This document shows, one piece after another, positions 11,425 through 23,312 of a DNA stretch of 64,000 nt (positions are counted from its first letter, which is position 1; each line of letters starts with the position of its first letter). The notes beneath the pieces are model-generated. The model searched no databases, had not been told where the DNA came from, and was given only the letters and a program-made list of their open reading frames with translations. Position numbers and translations under genes: made by a program. Source of the DNA: Arachnopeziza araneosa (lineage: Eukaryota > Ascomycota > Leotiomycetes > Helotiales > Arachnopezizaceae); NCBI GenBank assembly GCA_003988855.1, contig QYAI01000010.1, positions 186,001 to 250,000 of the forward strand. The letters are read 5' to 3'.

Positions 11425-13578
11425 TGGGTCTGTTTGCGTTTTGAAATATAGACAAGAAGATGGTTCACATCGATGATCTTAGAGGAGGCATATCAACTAC
11501 GACTGGGCGCCATAGAAAACCAACGACACAGAGCTTGAACGGACGGATGACTGTAGACAGATATGCTTCGTACAAGCAACCACTCAAAAGAGCAAAAGGA
11601 TAGTAGATTGGATGAAAAGGATGACAAAGATGGCATAGAGATAGACTGCTACGTGCACACGATTTACTGCCTAGATTTAGAATGAAAGAGCGAGCGAGGT
11701 ACCAGGATAGAAAAGTCACTCATTATAGAATAGACGTCTGATTTCCCTTGTATTGTGTTGCTGATTGCCTTGAACCTGATGTGTGTCTCTGCTACACCTC
11801 TACAATCCATCTAGCCATCTCCGCCTACATAGATATCTAACGAACCCCTCCGAATCAGCGCCACTCCCACATCTCCAATTCTTCTTCCTTCTCCAACACC
11901 GATCCACAAAACACTCCTCCAAACCGCCTGCACGCAACGTCATATCACGTGCTCCCTCCACAAACCCTCACCCTCACCCTCACCCTCAAAGTAATCCAAA
12001 TCAAACATGTCTGCCGCAACCACCGATGTCATGACCCACACCGTGTGAGTGAGGACTCACTCATATGGCGGGGCCCGTTCGGCCCGCCACCCCTACGATG
12101 GAGGTCTGGACGGGAGTTTGTATCGCGGCACGTGATCGACGTCATTTGAGGGATCGACGGGAGATTCGACGGTCCCCCAGCAAGTTCGGTCGAGTGTTGT
12201 CTGTGATGACGCTCCGGAGTAACCTCCTCGTTCAGAGGAATCATCAGGTGTGCACCGTACCCACTAGCTCAGCATGATTCGACTTCACCGGGTGGGTCAA
12301 TCAGATCGATCAACCAAATCGATATTCACACGACATCAGTAAGCATGGACAGAGAAAGTCTCGAAGGCACAAAGTCTTCATTAATCTAAGTAGTAGGCTC
12401 CTGTTACAAGGACTAGCATCGATCGAATGCTCATCTACACCATGTTTCGCATGCATGCTTCTCCATTCTTATTCTTTCTGTGCCTTGAAGGGGAAAAAAA
12501 GAGATCTCATAACGTCGTGTCTGCCCTTCCTTCCCATCCCTTGCTTGCCCTCTTTCCATCCTTAAAAAAGTGAGAAACAACCAGATCGTATGAGACCAAA
12601 ACCAAACCATGCATGCTGCGCAGAATTTTATCCCACCCCTCCCACTCCAATTTCTGCTGAATGTTTCCTCAACCGAGAGGAAGGTGATTGAGATAGTTGG
12701 ATCGGTAGACTGAGATGCAAGCCAAGGCCAGCATTCGCAAGAACCATCCGTCCATCCCTTTCATTAATCCTGTCGGAGGAGAGTACTCCAATATCGAGAA
12801 TCGAAGATAAATCAAAGAACGTAGCTCCCATCCATCAGCCCCATTTTTGTGCAAAGCCAACCATCCATGAAAGGTGATTTAGCGGGAATCCAAAGCCAAA
12901 CATTGTACAAGAAAATCGGAAAAGTCCTCCATTGTCGAAGAGAAGAAAGGAAATGAAGCAAATTTCACCCGCCTAATTACAAATTCCAGGGTGGCGAGAC
13001 CGGAAAATCCGGTGAGCCAGATGATGGTTTTATGGTCGACCGTGTCGAAGTCTAAAGCCGAGATCGAAAACGTCGTGACGAATGTGCAAAGAAAAGGGAT
13101 CGAATGAAAAACCAATTAATCCCGCAAAGCGCTCTCCCTTCGAAGATCCCTGAACACCGTGACTGTAATTTTTCCTCCAGTCTGTCATGCTCCGTCCAGT
13201 TCGAATAAACACAAAGGAAAAAAAGAAAAAAAAAAAGTCTAATAATCGCTGATGCAACGCCGAGAGTATCTCAAAGTAATGTAAAGGAAATCGTAAGATC
13301 GAGGCAGCCGCCTAAGGACTGGGCGCAACGCAACTCGAGATCGTCATGGTGAATGTTGCGGTTTGGTGCCCAGGTACTTGATTATTGTATTGTTTTTAGG
13401 AGAGCGGTTGAAAGTAAACAACATTGATGAACGTAATGCGCGCTGAAAAGGTACGCTCAAGAGAAAGCGGAAAGCAAAAACTTTTGGTAACGGTGCGCTA
13501 GGCATCGAAGGGTATTTTTGATGTTGGATTCGACCCATAGCGCGAGGTGTGAAAACCTGCGATGCTTCATACGTGGGT
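11425..13578. other. convergent 3' intergenic region
   Basis: A 2.15-kb interval between the 3' ends of the F-box gene and the cyclin gene. It contains four tandem CCCTCA units near 11965 and a pair of G/C-rich hairpins near 12047-12085. CACGTG occurs at 11946 and 12129. No protein gene is supported; frames around 11.8-12.2 kb overlap in several phases and are low in complexity. Parts may be long 3' untranslated regions. Confidence 0.45.
11965..11988 (+). repeat. (CCCTCA)4 tandem repeat
   Basis: Four exact hexamers in a row. It resembles, but is not, the fungal telomere unit CCCTAA. With only four copies and genes on both sides, it is a simple-sequence repeat rather than a telomere relic. 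Confidence 0.8.
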
Positions 13579-14601
13579 TTATGCCACAAGTTGTTGGCCG
13601 ACATAACCGTACGGGTGAACCTGGTTCCATGGGTTCATGTATGAAGACTCCGAAAGCTTAAGCTGAGTACAACCACTACATTTGCAAGGACTGTTTCCCC
13701 AATTGCGTCCATAGAAGGATTCACCGTAATGTTGGCCATATGGAGTGAATGGAGTGTGATGCGCGGGAGCCCGGTTGACATAAGCGTTGTGCATCGGCGG
13801 TTGATACGGAGCGAATTGTTGAGGGTTGTAGAGAGACCAGTCAGTCCACTGATGACCAGGTGCTCCTCCAGTTGCACTCAGATACTCAGGAGTGTGAACA
13901 GTAGAGTCTGGTGCGGAAGGAGGAGTAAGGTGAGGTGGCGTTGAGTACGGGTGCCATGAACTCTGATACGTCGAGTGAAATCCAGGTGGAGGACGCTGCT
14001 CGATGACAGAGGTCTTGGGCTGGGCAGAGTAGGCTTGTGAATATGGACGAGGTCGTTGAACGTTGGTATCGATAGGAGCAAGAGGTGCGAGACGATCTAG
14101 GGTGGCCTTTCGCTCAGCGTTCTTCTCAGTGCGCCAGTTGTTCCAGTTGGCAAGCCATGCATTGTAGTCGGTGCTCTCGTCGAGGTTGACATACAGATTC
14201 CAGCTCATGGACTCTAGCCACTCAATCTCCAAAGTATTCAACTCAGAGACAGCAATACCGCTGACCTCTGACCAAGATCGATTTTGGAAAGTGTTGTCAT
14301 CGAGGAACTTGCTGCCAAGAAGAAGAGCAATCGTAAGCATCCGCCAAACTGTGCCATCACTGAACTTGCCAGCTCCGGCGGCGTTGAGGGAGTTTGTTCG
14401 TCTTGCGAGGAGGTTCATGCCAAGAAGGATGGTCGTACTTGGGAGTCTTGTAGATGAGAGCAGACCAGACACGAACTTTCGGAAAGCTGGAGAGACCGGG
14501 GATCCAGGGAGAGCGATGCGCTGAGCCATATCCGCAATGTACTCAGTCATCTGATCAAGTTCATAATCGAGCACTGCACACACACCGCCGGAAGTCAACA
14601 T
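13579..14601 (-). CDS. clg1: Clg1-type (Pho80-like) cyclin
   Basis: Regulatory cyclin of the PCL/Pho80 group that would activate a Pho85/CDK5-like kinase. Reading from the ATG at 14601 gives one exon of 340 residues. The N-terminal block GGVCAVLDYELDQMTEYIADMAQ is the Clg1 signature. The cyclin box follows, roughly residues 38-135 (PAFRKFVSGLLSSTRLPSTT, then LTIALLLGSKFLDDNTF, then NTLEIEWLESMSWNL). The C-terminal half is Pro/Tyr/His/Gln-rich and disordered, with a late Cys pair (CKCSGC). The frame stays open upstream to about 14698, where GTTTAG resembles a 3' splice site, so an N-terminal exon could exist; I did not find a convincing one. A long regulatory upstream region fits a regulated cyclin, but that is inference. 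Confidence 0.85.
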   Translation of the reverse strand: MLTSGGVCAVLDYELDQMTEYIADMAQRIALPGSPVSPAFRKFVSGLLSSTRLPSTTILLGMNLLARRTNSLNAAGAGKFSDGTVWRMLTIALLLGSKFLDDNTFQNRSWSEVSGIAVSELNTLEIEWLESMSWNLYVNLDESTDYNAWLANWNNWRTEKNAERKATLDRLAPLAPIDTNVQRPRPYSQAYSAQPKTSVIEQRPPPGFHSTYQSSWHPYSTPPHLTPPSAPDSTVHTPEYLSATGGAPGHQWTDWSLYNPQQFAPYQPPMHNAYVNRAPAHHTPFTPYGQHYGESFYGRNWGNSPCKCSGCTQLKLSESSYMNPWNQVHPYGYVGQQLVA

Positions 14602-15644
14602 GTTGAGCGAGTTTCGAGGACCGACAGAGACTCTAGAGAATCTCGGTCGGGTGCAAGAAGAAGCTTCTTGCCAGTCGAGGTCGTAGATGTTGTGATGCTA
14701 AACGGAAGTGCTAGAAAGCTCGCGACGTCTATGCAGAATCCGGCCGTGGAGCAACAGCGACAAGAGAAAACACGAGAAAGCGAAAGGGTCTTGTGTTTAG
14801 TATGCCATCTGCTTTGAAATGCGTCCTCGAAGTTTGAATTTTTGGGGGACTGAAAAAATTCGCTTCGCCGAGGAGTGAATCGCGGAAAGTTGAAAAGCGA
14901 ACCCGAAGAACCCAAACCCCAAGGAAGATGCAGCAGCAGTGCTTGAACACCGATCAACGCTTGCAAGCTGTGTCTACCATGCGGCGAGGGATTGATTGAT
15001 CGAGTCTTGAATGTCTAGGTGTTCTTCTCAAGAGTCAGCTTCTGGTGTCAATCACTTTTGTTTTTTTTTCTCCGGCACGGTGCTCGTTCCGTGACAGGGC
15101 TCAAACACACGAACGTCGTGAAGGTCTCGTCGGTATGGAAAAGGATTTCCGGATGTTTAGAATTCGACGAGAGCTGTTTGAGGTGGTCTGTAAATGTGGT
15201 GTTGCGTACCCAGGGTTGTTCGATGTTGCTGTGACGGGATCGAGGTCACGGCGATCAAAACAATTCGAAGGCGAACACCGACGAGGCGGTCCGAGACGCA
15301 GCTGACGATGCTGCAAGAGTGGATTCGAGAGGCAGACATATGTATGACGGTTGTAAGAAATCTTGTACGAACCTCTTCTCGTGGCGAGTCCTCCTAAAAG
15401 GATGACGGCTGTTTCGCCCCAATCAATCTTCTTCCTCAGCAACGCAGGATTTGTAGGCCTGGACCTGACGTCGAGAAGCACTCAAGGGAACTTCGAAGTC
15501 GTGGGCGGACGAGCAGGATGGGGAGGAGAAAAGGCGATCGAGAGGATTTGTTGACGTTCACCCGGAAGGGTGGAAGTTAAAGAGAGGAGAGGTAAGGTGA
15601 GGTGAGGTGAAGGAGTGAAGATTCGACGAAGTTCACGGAGAGGC

Positions 15645-15696
15645 TAGGGCGGGCAGGGCAGGGCAGGTCAGGTCAGGTCAGGTCAGGTAGGGTAGG
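15645..15696 (+). repeat. pentameric G-rich tandem repeat (GGGCA / GGTCA / GGTAG)
   Basis: A run of 5-bp units that drifts in sequence: GGGCA several times, then GGTCA about five times, then GGTAG. A related GGTGA run lies just upstream (15591-15611). The pattern fits replication slippage with successive point changes. Confidence 0.75.
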
Positions 15697-16211
15697 AATG
15701 ATTTTCAATGGGCGCAGGGCCACCTGTGATCCGTTCCAAAGCAGCAGCAGCAGCAGTAGAGCGAGCGAGGGAGCGATCGGAAAGGAAGGGAAGGGGAATG
15801 GGGGATGGGGCCAGGGGGGTGGGCAGCAGCAAATTAGGGGAGTTGGGCTAGCGACTTCCCCCAGCCAGCAGCAGCACCGCAGCACCCGCACCGCTACAGA
15901 CGCACCACCCACACGCCCCCGTCCCCCCAAAACGCCAGCCAGCAGCCAGCCAGTTCCCAGCGGCGAATCTCGTCCACACGGACAGACGAGTCATCTACAC
16001 CACTTTCCGTTGCTTCGTTTCTCGCCAAGCCAGGATTCTGGAAGGTGGTGCTGAGCGTTCGTTGAGTCTGCAGCAGCAGCAGCTGTTGATCCCGTCTGCC
16101 GTCAGTTGCCTCCCTCCCTACCTCCCTCCTCCTGTGCGTGCTGTGCTGTGTTGTGCTAGGACTGTACAGCCTTCTGCTCCGCCGCTCACCTTCCTCTCCC
16201 TCGGTCGGATA

Positions 16212-16268
16212 TGTGGATGGGGATGGGGATGGGGATGGGATGGGATGGGAATAGGATTGGGATTGGGA
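16212..16268 (+). repeat. GGGGAT / GGGAT array with G-quadruplex potential
   Basis: At least three GGGGAT units followed by three GGGAT units and then ATTGGG units. Six or more G-tracts of three or four lie within about 50 nt with two- to three-base loops, satisfying the usual intramolecular G-quadruplex pattern on the plus strand, or a C-rich i-motif on the minus strand. It lies about 1.6 kb upstream of the cyclin start codon. Confidence 0.7.
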
Positions 16269-19200
16269 TCGCTGTTGGCTGGAACCCTCCGTGCCTTGAG
16301 CGGTGCGTTGAATCCTCCCTCCCTCTCGAACGGCGGTATTATTAGATCGGAGGACATCTTGACTCTCGTCCGGGACACTTGTTCGACGTGTGCCGAACAC
16401 CATCGCCCCCTTTCTTACTACGTCAACTCCCTCTCCCTCTCCCTACCGAGATATGGAGGAAAAACAAGAACTTTGCGGCACTCTCGTGCTCCTGCTGCTG
16501 ACACCTTGCAACGCGCTGGGAGAGACGTCGTAATTTCACTGGTCTCCTCAAATGTTGCAGCCAGTCATAAGATGCTGCCTATGAGCTTTATGGCCACATC
16601 CCACACACCTCCCCTCTCACCCTCATCCCGACATGAGGAGGTTCAGAATGGCGGTGGCCACACCCACCTATCACTGCGCTTGCGATGTGCGTGGCCTACC
16701 GCCGGCCAATTTCACTGGCGACGAGGCTTAACGAGACGGTTCGTCGTGTTCGTCACCATTTTATTATTACTTTGTTCTTCTTACGTGCCTGAATCCGTCT
16801 CACGGGAGTCATAAGCAAGGCGATAATTTGTTGCGACACTCGACTCAGGGTGGCCAACAAGCTTCTCTCCTCAGCGACTTTCCTGCGGAAGCTCATCATC
16901 CCTTATCCCTGGTCGCATCGATTGGGGAGCTTCTTCGCGGTTATTGTTGCGGGAGTGTTTGACTCCCCTTAATTCAGATTCGAAGCTTCTTCGAGTCCCT
17001 TGCTCCCCGGAAAATAATATATGGCCGCTGCCAGATTAGGATGGTATCGTATGGAAAACTCTTCTCGAATTGCCGCCTTGCGTGGCACTGTGGTATCGTG
17101 ATGTCGGAGTTTGAGAATCTATTCCATATTCCCGGGCCCTGAGAGCCATCATCCCCTTTGACCCATACGAAGTCGGACCGCCGACCACGAGTGTCCGCGA
17201 AGCAAAATGATGTTTGGTCATCTACGATAGTACTCCAGAGTAGATTTCACTCTGCGCGTGATGCGCCGGAAGAACATGGGGGGGGATAAACCACCTCCGT
17301 ACCTGTGCACTCTGAAGAATCAATGAATTTGGATGAAGCCAAGAGGTTGAGGACCTTGGTATCTTTCTCCACTCGCGAGAAGTCAAGGGTCGTCCCCGGG
17401 CAAATCTCTTCAGTCCTCTGAATGATCAATCAGGAACTTCACTTCACCTTCTGCCAGACTGTTATGGTGGCGTGCGTCTCGTTTTCGCCAAAACCCCAAT
17501 CTTGGTAATCAGGATATCTGTGGAAAGGCCTAACACAGTACTGTAGGTTGGCGAGCCAAAGTCCTTGTCAGGGTCCCAAGGAGGCTTTTCTCGAGGCGGC
17601 TGCAGCCACATCTTCAAATCCAATTTCTGTGCGGCCTCATTGGCCAGCGTCGTGCATCCTGTCTGACGCTGCATTCCACCCAATGTGTGACCCACACATG
17701 TGGCAGCGCCAGCTTACCACTGAGTGATCTTCAATAGGTACGAAGTGTTCTTCTCAGATCATCAATCACCCGTTGTGATGGGCATCTCGTCAGAAATCCG
17801 CTTCAGGATGGCCTGAGAGGACAAATCAGTGAGACATCACAGGTCAGACCTTTCAAGAAAAAAGCATTGGTGCAGCATCCTTCAAATCCCGGCGGTAAAA
17901 ATACTTGACGCTATCGTGAAAGAAGCATAGCCTTCAAGTTCAGATGGTGGAGAGAGCGTCCGGTTCCGCAAGCGTTTGGAACCGGCAAAGGGCGACGTTC
18001 GACCTTATCGTTCACCAAAAGAAAGATATAGCCATGTAGCGCTTCTGAAAACTCGTGCATGCCCAGCCAGACCCGGAAGTCCGCATGGAGGGAAAGCTCT
18101 TCTGCTGCCCGAGGTCCATGATTCTAAGCAAAGCCACCGTAAGTCGGTTTCCATAGCACCGCGAAACCCTCCCAATAGCCTCATGAGAGAGTCGGGAGGG
18201 CTTATGCCCGTCTGCAGCAGCACCAAGCGTCCATCGCTGTCTCATCTCTCGACCTGATAGCCTCAAATGCCACTCATTTCTCACGAGCACATGGAACGAC
18301 TTGAGAACGGCGAGTCTGCTCAACCCACATCGATGGACCGACCATGAGGCTACGCGCAGCAGAAAAAAATTCTCTCTCTCTTCCTGCACCAACCCCACTG
18401 TCCCCACTACTCTCCACTTAGCTGTGGCCCTGTGGGAATGTCCCCCGCTTCTGCTGCGAAATCGCTCCGTCGGCTCTGGTCGAGATGCATCTCTCTCTTC
18501 TCGCTCTTCTCGCTCCCTCCTCTGGCACAGAAAAATCCCCGCGCCATGCCGTCACCTATTGGCAGAGCACAACCTCCACCTCTCCCATCGCAGCCCAACC
18601 TCTGATCATCTAATGTACAGTGCCGGAAATACCTTGCATGTGTATTATCCAGTCCCATCTCTGTACCTCCTGTCTGTCCGCCCGGCGAAACCTCGCCTGT
18701 GAGATCACAGAGAGCGAGGGAGGGCAGGCAGGCAGGCGCAGAACCACCGCCATTATCCGCCCCTCGATGGGGAAGGACAACAACTGCACGCACGATTATT
18801 CTGCAGGATGGGGGGACAGTCATCTCGTGGGAATCTGGCCGCTCCTGGCTCGGCCGACAGGCGTCAAAAATGGAGTGATGCACATGTAGTTGAGTTGATT
18901 TTGACTCTTCTGACTGGTTCGTCGCCTGCGGGCTGACTTGGATGGGAGGCGAAACGACCATGAGCTCGATCCGTAAGTTCCCTGAAATGACCGAGGACCG
19001 AGTTGTCAGTGATCGAGATCTTGTGAGTCAATTACCGACAGATGAAGCAAGATCTGTAGTTTGTTGGGCCCATCAGGATTCCAGAAGGTGAGTCTATAAA
19101 TCACGTGTTTCTACACGTGCAATATGTCTTGAAAGTTTCAGTTCCTTCAAGATCAAGAGAAAGTGTCTTCTTCTCGCTATAATGTTGACAAGTATAAGCC

Positions 19201-19386
19201 GCTGGAAATACGTTTCAATTCTTTAGTCCACTCCTTACCGTACTGATGATATTTTTTCATTCCTAAACACAGCCTATCTGAAGTCATTTTTACACAAATT
19301 AAAATTTAGCCATAAAATGTCCAACTCATATTAAAGTTTACATTCAAGTACAGGATTTTAGCGGTTCAAGTCGATACGCCATCAAG

Positions 19387-19878
19387 TCATCTAAATTCAT
19401 CTTCAACCAGTGAATTGCGAGCAGAACGTCCGAACTCATATCTATCCTCGAATTCACTCTGAGAAGCTGAACAAACCTCTCTCAACACCCTAAACCCTTT
19501 GTACAACGAAGATCCGAGGAGCCCGATGAGCGCTGAGACCACGGCCACGGCGACGTGCAACAAAACCTCCAAGTGAATGCGCTAAAAGGTTTGGACGACG
19601 CGCAGCTGGGAATCCAAGAGGCCGAGGACGCAGAGATCACGGCCACCGCGATGTGCAACAAACTTTTGACCGCCCATGAAATTTAGAGGCTGACAATCTG
19701 AGAGCCCGAGGAGCGTCAGGACCGCCGGCACCGAAGTGCAACAAAACGTATGACATGGAGACGTCTGTATGACTTGAAAAATCTGCTGGACACATAGCCG
19801 TTGACCAAGCTCAACATTCATACCTAGTATTGATAGATCCCTGTAATAGCTCAAACAGCCAAGTGACCTCGGAATCAT
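19387..19878 (-). pseudogene. possible decayed three-unit repeat gene, one in-frame stop
   Basis: On the minus strand a single phase runs from 19878 to 19387 with one TAG (about 19579-19581). It spans three diverged copies of a 41-51 bp unit at 19706-19746, 19621-19663 and 19514-19564, each ending (plus-strand sense) in GTGCAACAAA. The translated units share a hydrophobic core of the form LLGLxDxxL (TLLGLSDCQPL, CVLGLLDSQL, ALIGLLGSSL). Spacing between copies is 98 and 83 bp, and 83 is not a multiple of three. I do not recognise the family. It may be a broken gene or simply an old tandem duplication. Confidence 0.3.
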
Positions 19879-21297
19879 GCTACCTGGGAGCCACTGCTCT
19901 CCTTAACTCCACCTACTCTCTCGCTGGGTTTCTATTAATAATACTGTGAAAACTCGTTGCAAGAGCATGATTTATCTAAATACCAATCCAAACACCAATC
20001 ATCATGTGAGACGTGTCGATCACATCTAGGTAGAAATGAGAAATACTTGGACTCACGTCTTCTGCGTGTTGGGAGCCGCCTCCTAAATAATTTTAACTCA
20101 CCTACGTCCCCATCTCAGATCATTATTCGAGTTTTAGAATCTTCGAGCACTTCGGGGCGAGTTTCGTTCAACGCGACATGAAATGATTTGCAGATCTACT
20201 TTGTGAGCGACGAGCAGCGAGGGCTTGATGAGCAAGCCAGAAGGCTATCTCAGTATAGATTTATTTATTTTAGGAGTGCAAACTCTATGAATCATACAGA
20301 TAGCTGGGACGATGAATGCATTTCTTCTGGGGTTCTGCGTCATAGGACTCTGCCCTTGGGCAATGTAAAATAATTCTCATCATCCCTCAATATTTACCTC
20401 CGATTTACGTTCAGAGGCGAACCAGCTCCGTTCGGGAAGATATATCCAACCATCACTATTCGCCTTCAAGTAGAATAGCCAGGGGAGAAGTGGAGCATAT
20501 CATCTCTATCGAAGGCCAAATCTACGGCGAAGTCCTCCTGGCGGTGCGAAAACGCCATCATGCAGCACCTGATGGAAGGATGGAAAAGCCTATCGTCAAC
20601 TACCATGGCGGCAAAATTTCCTCCAACTCTACCACGTCCGTCGCTGCGGATGCAATATCGACCGAGAAGATCATTCTACACCAATTATAACGATCGAGAT
20701 GAGAGTCTACTTGGATCCTGTCTGGGGATACGCCGTAACATCGACAGATCCTATGGTAGCGAGGAAACAAAATGAGAATATAGTGAGAGATAGTTCTGAT
20801 GAGAAACAATATGTGAGCTGAGATGTGAGTGCGTCTACTCGACTGTGAGCCCGACGTTTGGACAATAGTCTATCTCCTAAAAGAATCTAACTCTGATTTC
20901 AACAAAAACCCGAGGTCTCGATAATTTCAGTAGTGAGTATGGTGAGGTATTAGGACAATCAAGGCAAGATTGTGAAGATGATGTTATGGTGGAAGAAGAG
21001 GAGAGTGCATGTTTTATGTAGAAATTATCCGCCGCAGATCCTTGTGAGGAGGGAGATACAATTATAAACCAGTCACTTAGCTATAAATGAAGTGACGAGT
21101 TAACTATTGATATGGTATTGTAAACTCGACGCATGAAATTTTCAAGGAGACAGAGTACAGCTATTGGATGTGAGACTTGCCGTCTGGACTGAAATGAACT
21201 TACTTGAATTGCTTTTTTGAAAGACTAGGCTTATTCATCACCACAGGTCAATGAATGTCTTCTGAGGTGATAGTAGAGTTTGACTTGATGGATTTAT

Positions 21298-22342
21298 TCA
21301 ATGTTTCGAAATCATTGCTCCTTTTTGAGCGGGCATGATAGCGCCTGGCTCCGGTGTGTTCGTGCTTTTAAAGTCGTCTATCATTTCTTCGAATGTGACC
21401 CATTTTACGCCTTCGTGCTTATTGATATGGTCAATGATCCTAAATATATTAATTGAGAATATGTCATGAACATGAGTAGAACTACCTCTGATGCATCTTC
21501 AGCACATGAGGACGTCCAGAGACATCAGGGTGAATGGTCATCGGGAAGCAGAATTCCTCATAGTTCTCATAGAAATAATCAAAGTGGTCCATCCATAACT
21601 GCTCGACGACCTTCGTATCCACCCATCCGTGGCTGTTTGGGGCGTTTTTGATAAACATCATAGGCGGCAAGTCGTCGATATACCACGAAGCTGGAATTTC
21701 AACGAGTCCAGTTGGTTTGCCCTTCACCAACGGTTTCATCCATTCCTCAGCTTTCTTGGTGTAATCGATTTTAGTCCACGTATCTCCAATACGAAGCCAA
21801 TACATCTGTGCATCATCATGACTCATGCTATGATCGTACTCAATGCCATAGCTCAACAAAAGTTCAGCTCCCTCTTTGCTCGTTTCCCACCAGGGTGCCA
21901 CGCTTCCTCTCGGCGGCTTGCCACAGAATTCGGTGATCATGCGATATGTCTTATCGAGTACGTCCCGCTGTTGCTCCAGGGTCATGTCTGCAGGATTCTC
22001 GTGGGAATAACCATGAAGACCAACTTCGTGGCCACCATCACGGATCAGAGCGCACTCTTCAGGGAATGTGTCAAGGGAGTGGCCAGGAATAAACCAGGTG
22101 GCTTTTATTTTATTCTGGTCGAAGATTTTGAGGAGACGGCGGACACCAATCGTACCAGCAAACATTCCTGGATGTCCTCATCAATGGGTTGCTTCCAGTT
22201 AGCAGTCGACATTACCTCTGCTTATATCACTTGAGGAGTCTTCTCCTCCATAACTACCCAGCCATCCGGCAACCGCATCGATATCCACGCCATAGCCAAC
22301 GAGGACTTTCTTCTGGCCTTTAGTACCGGCGTGTTCAGCCAT
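21298..22342 (-). CDS. polysaccharide deacetylase (NodB fold), cytosolic-type
   Basis: Carbohydrate esterase family 4-like enzyme that removes N-acetyl or related groups, or a cyclic-imide-type relative. Three exons, 22342-22216, 22167-21486 and 21439-21298, total 951 nt and 316 residues; all junctions close in frame. The first exon carries VGYGVDIDAVAGWLGSYGG, where the Asp pair matches the metal and catalytic Asp of motif 1. Exon 2 has KATWFIPGHSLDTFP and HGYSHENP, the His-x3-His metal ligands (about residues 94-98), then PRGSVAPWWE and the late HPDVSGRPH. No signal peptide is present, and the layout resembles HpPgdA/PuuE-type proteins more than secreted chitin deacetylases. So action on cell-wall chitin is possible but not established. 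Confidence 0.87.
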
Positions 22343-23312
22343 GAATCGGGATATCCTCTCAGGACGAGGCAGCGGGGAAAGAGCAGAGAGTGGAAGGAAA
22401 AAGGATGATGATTAAGAAATAGAGATAAGATTGATGAATGAGAGGGAGAGGTAGGAAATAGAAGAAGGGAAAAGCGTTTATCTTGTACCTTCCAATACCC
22501 CTACTTGTGCTCCTCCAAATGCGCGACACATCATAGTCGCTCAGAAGTGGGGAGTCCTCTTGGTAGCTAAATGGTCAAACCTCAGCAATAGTGGGGAGGA
22601 AAGGACCTCTGTAGATGCTGTAGGAGTGGGAGGACGATTGCCTGGCTTCTCCTCCCTGCTACTTGAGGATGCACGCCGAGTGAAGTTGGAATAATTGAAG
22701 GCGTGGAAGAGAGTGAGAGCGATAAGGGAAAGCACCCTACTTGAGGGTACATGGAAATTGGGACTTGGCCAATCCGAATCAAGAGCGTCGTTGCTTGAGC
22801 CGATGAATCGAATATAATTCATGAATTCTTTTTGAATTCTTTAAATGTCCATGTTGATGAGGTTGTATCTCGATGGACCAGGCCTACGAATCTGACTCCT
22901 GGGGGAGATGGGACGGTTGTTGGCTTACCTAAGCATCCTCCAATCACATGCATTGGTTCGTGCCAATAAAGTCTGGGGATCCACTCAGAAGAGAGCTGCC
23001 TTCTGGGTGCGTCCTCAAGGAGCGACGACATGACGACGTCCTCTGCCCCCTACGAACTTCAGACTTGAAGCTGTACTGGAGCCGCCCTGGGTGATCCATC
23101 AATTCGAAACCGGCGACTCTCCTCTACCAGATGCGCTCTTCTCTCCACCCACTACACGGTATCGATTTGATAAGCCCCGGGATATTCAGTCCTGTAACGT
23201 TTCCACATCGGTTTCGAGAAACGTAACCTCTTGATAGAGCAGGCACGATCGCTCGTGTTGCAGAAGTGCGGCTCGATCAGAGGAATTTATGCGGCGCGCG
23301 AATGTCGAATGA
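22343..23312. promoter_or_regulatory. divergent intergenic region, deacetylase / Vrl1-like gene
   Basis: A 970-bp gap between divergent starts, with purine-rich tracts near 22380-22480 and no gene. Both promoters should lie here; I see no clear TATA box or recognisable operator. Confidence 0.4.

Larger units (their letters stand above)
14602..21297. other. 6.7-kb interval without a supported protein gene
   Basis: The largest gap in the window, from the cyclin start to the 3' end of the deacetylase gene. The first 4.5 kb is G/C-richer, with pentameric repeats (15645-15696), CAG runs (15739-15755, 16068-16083) and a GGGGAT array (16216-16250). Open frames here overlap on both strands and are compositionally biased, so I treat them as chance. 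After about 19.1 kb the DNA becomes AT-rich and carries a decayed three-unit repeat (19514-19746). Two CACGTG sites sit at 19102 and 19114. It could be an extended cyclin promoter or 5' leader, a non-coding RNA locus, or both. Confidence 0.45.

Noticed and set aside
11965..11988. Telomere-like CCCTCA repeats
   Set aside because: Only four units, not the CCCTAA sequence, and flanked by ordinary genes; treated as simple sequence.
15894..16403. 169-codon minus-strand frame
   Set aside because: Antisense of the same low-complexity DNA; Ser/Pro/His repeats come from the simple-sequence repeats, not from a gene.
16062..16814. 250-codon plus-strand frame
   Set aside because: Begins at a CTG, is driven by the GGGGAT array (Gly-Trp runs), overlaps an equally open minus-strand frame, and shows no domain or ordered pattern.
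18407..18961. 184-codon minus-strand frame
   Set aside because: Composition unlike neighbouring genes, overlapped by open frames on the other strand, no splice-linked exons and no recognisable domain.
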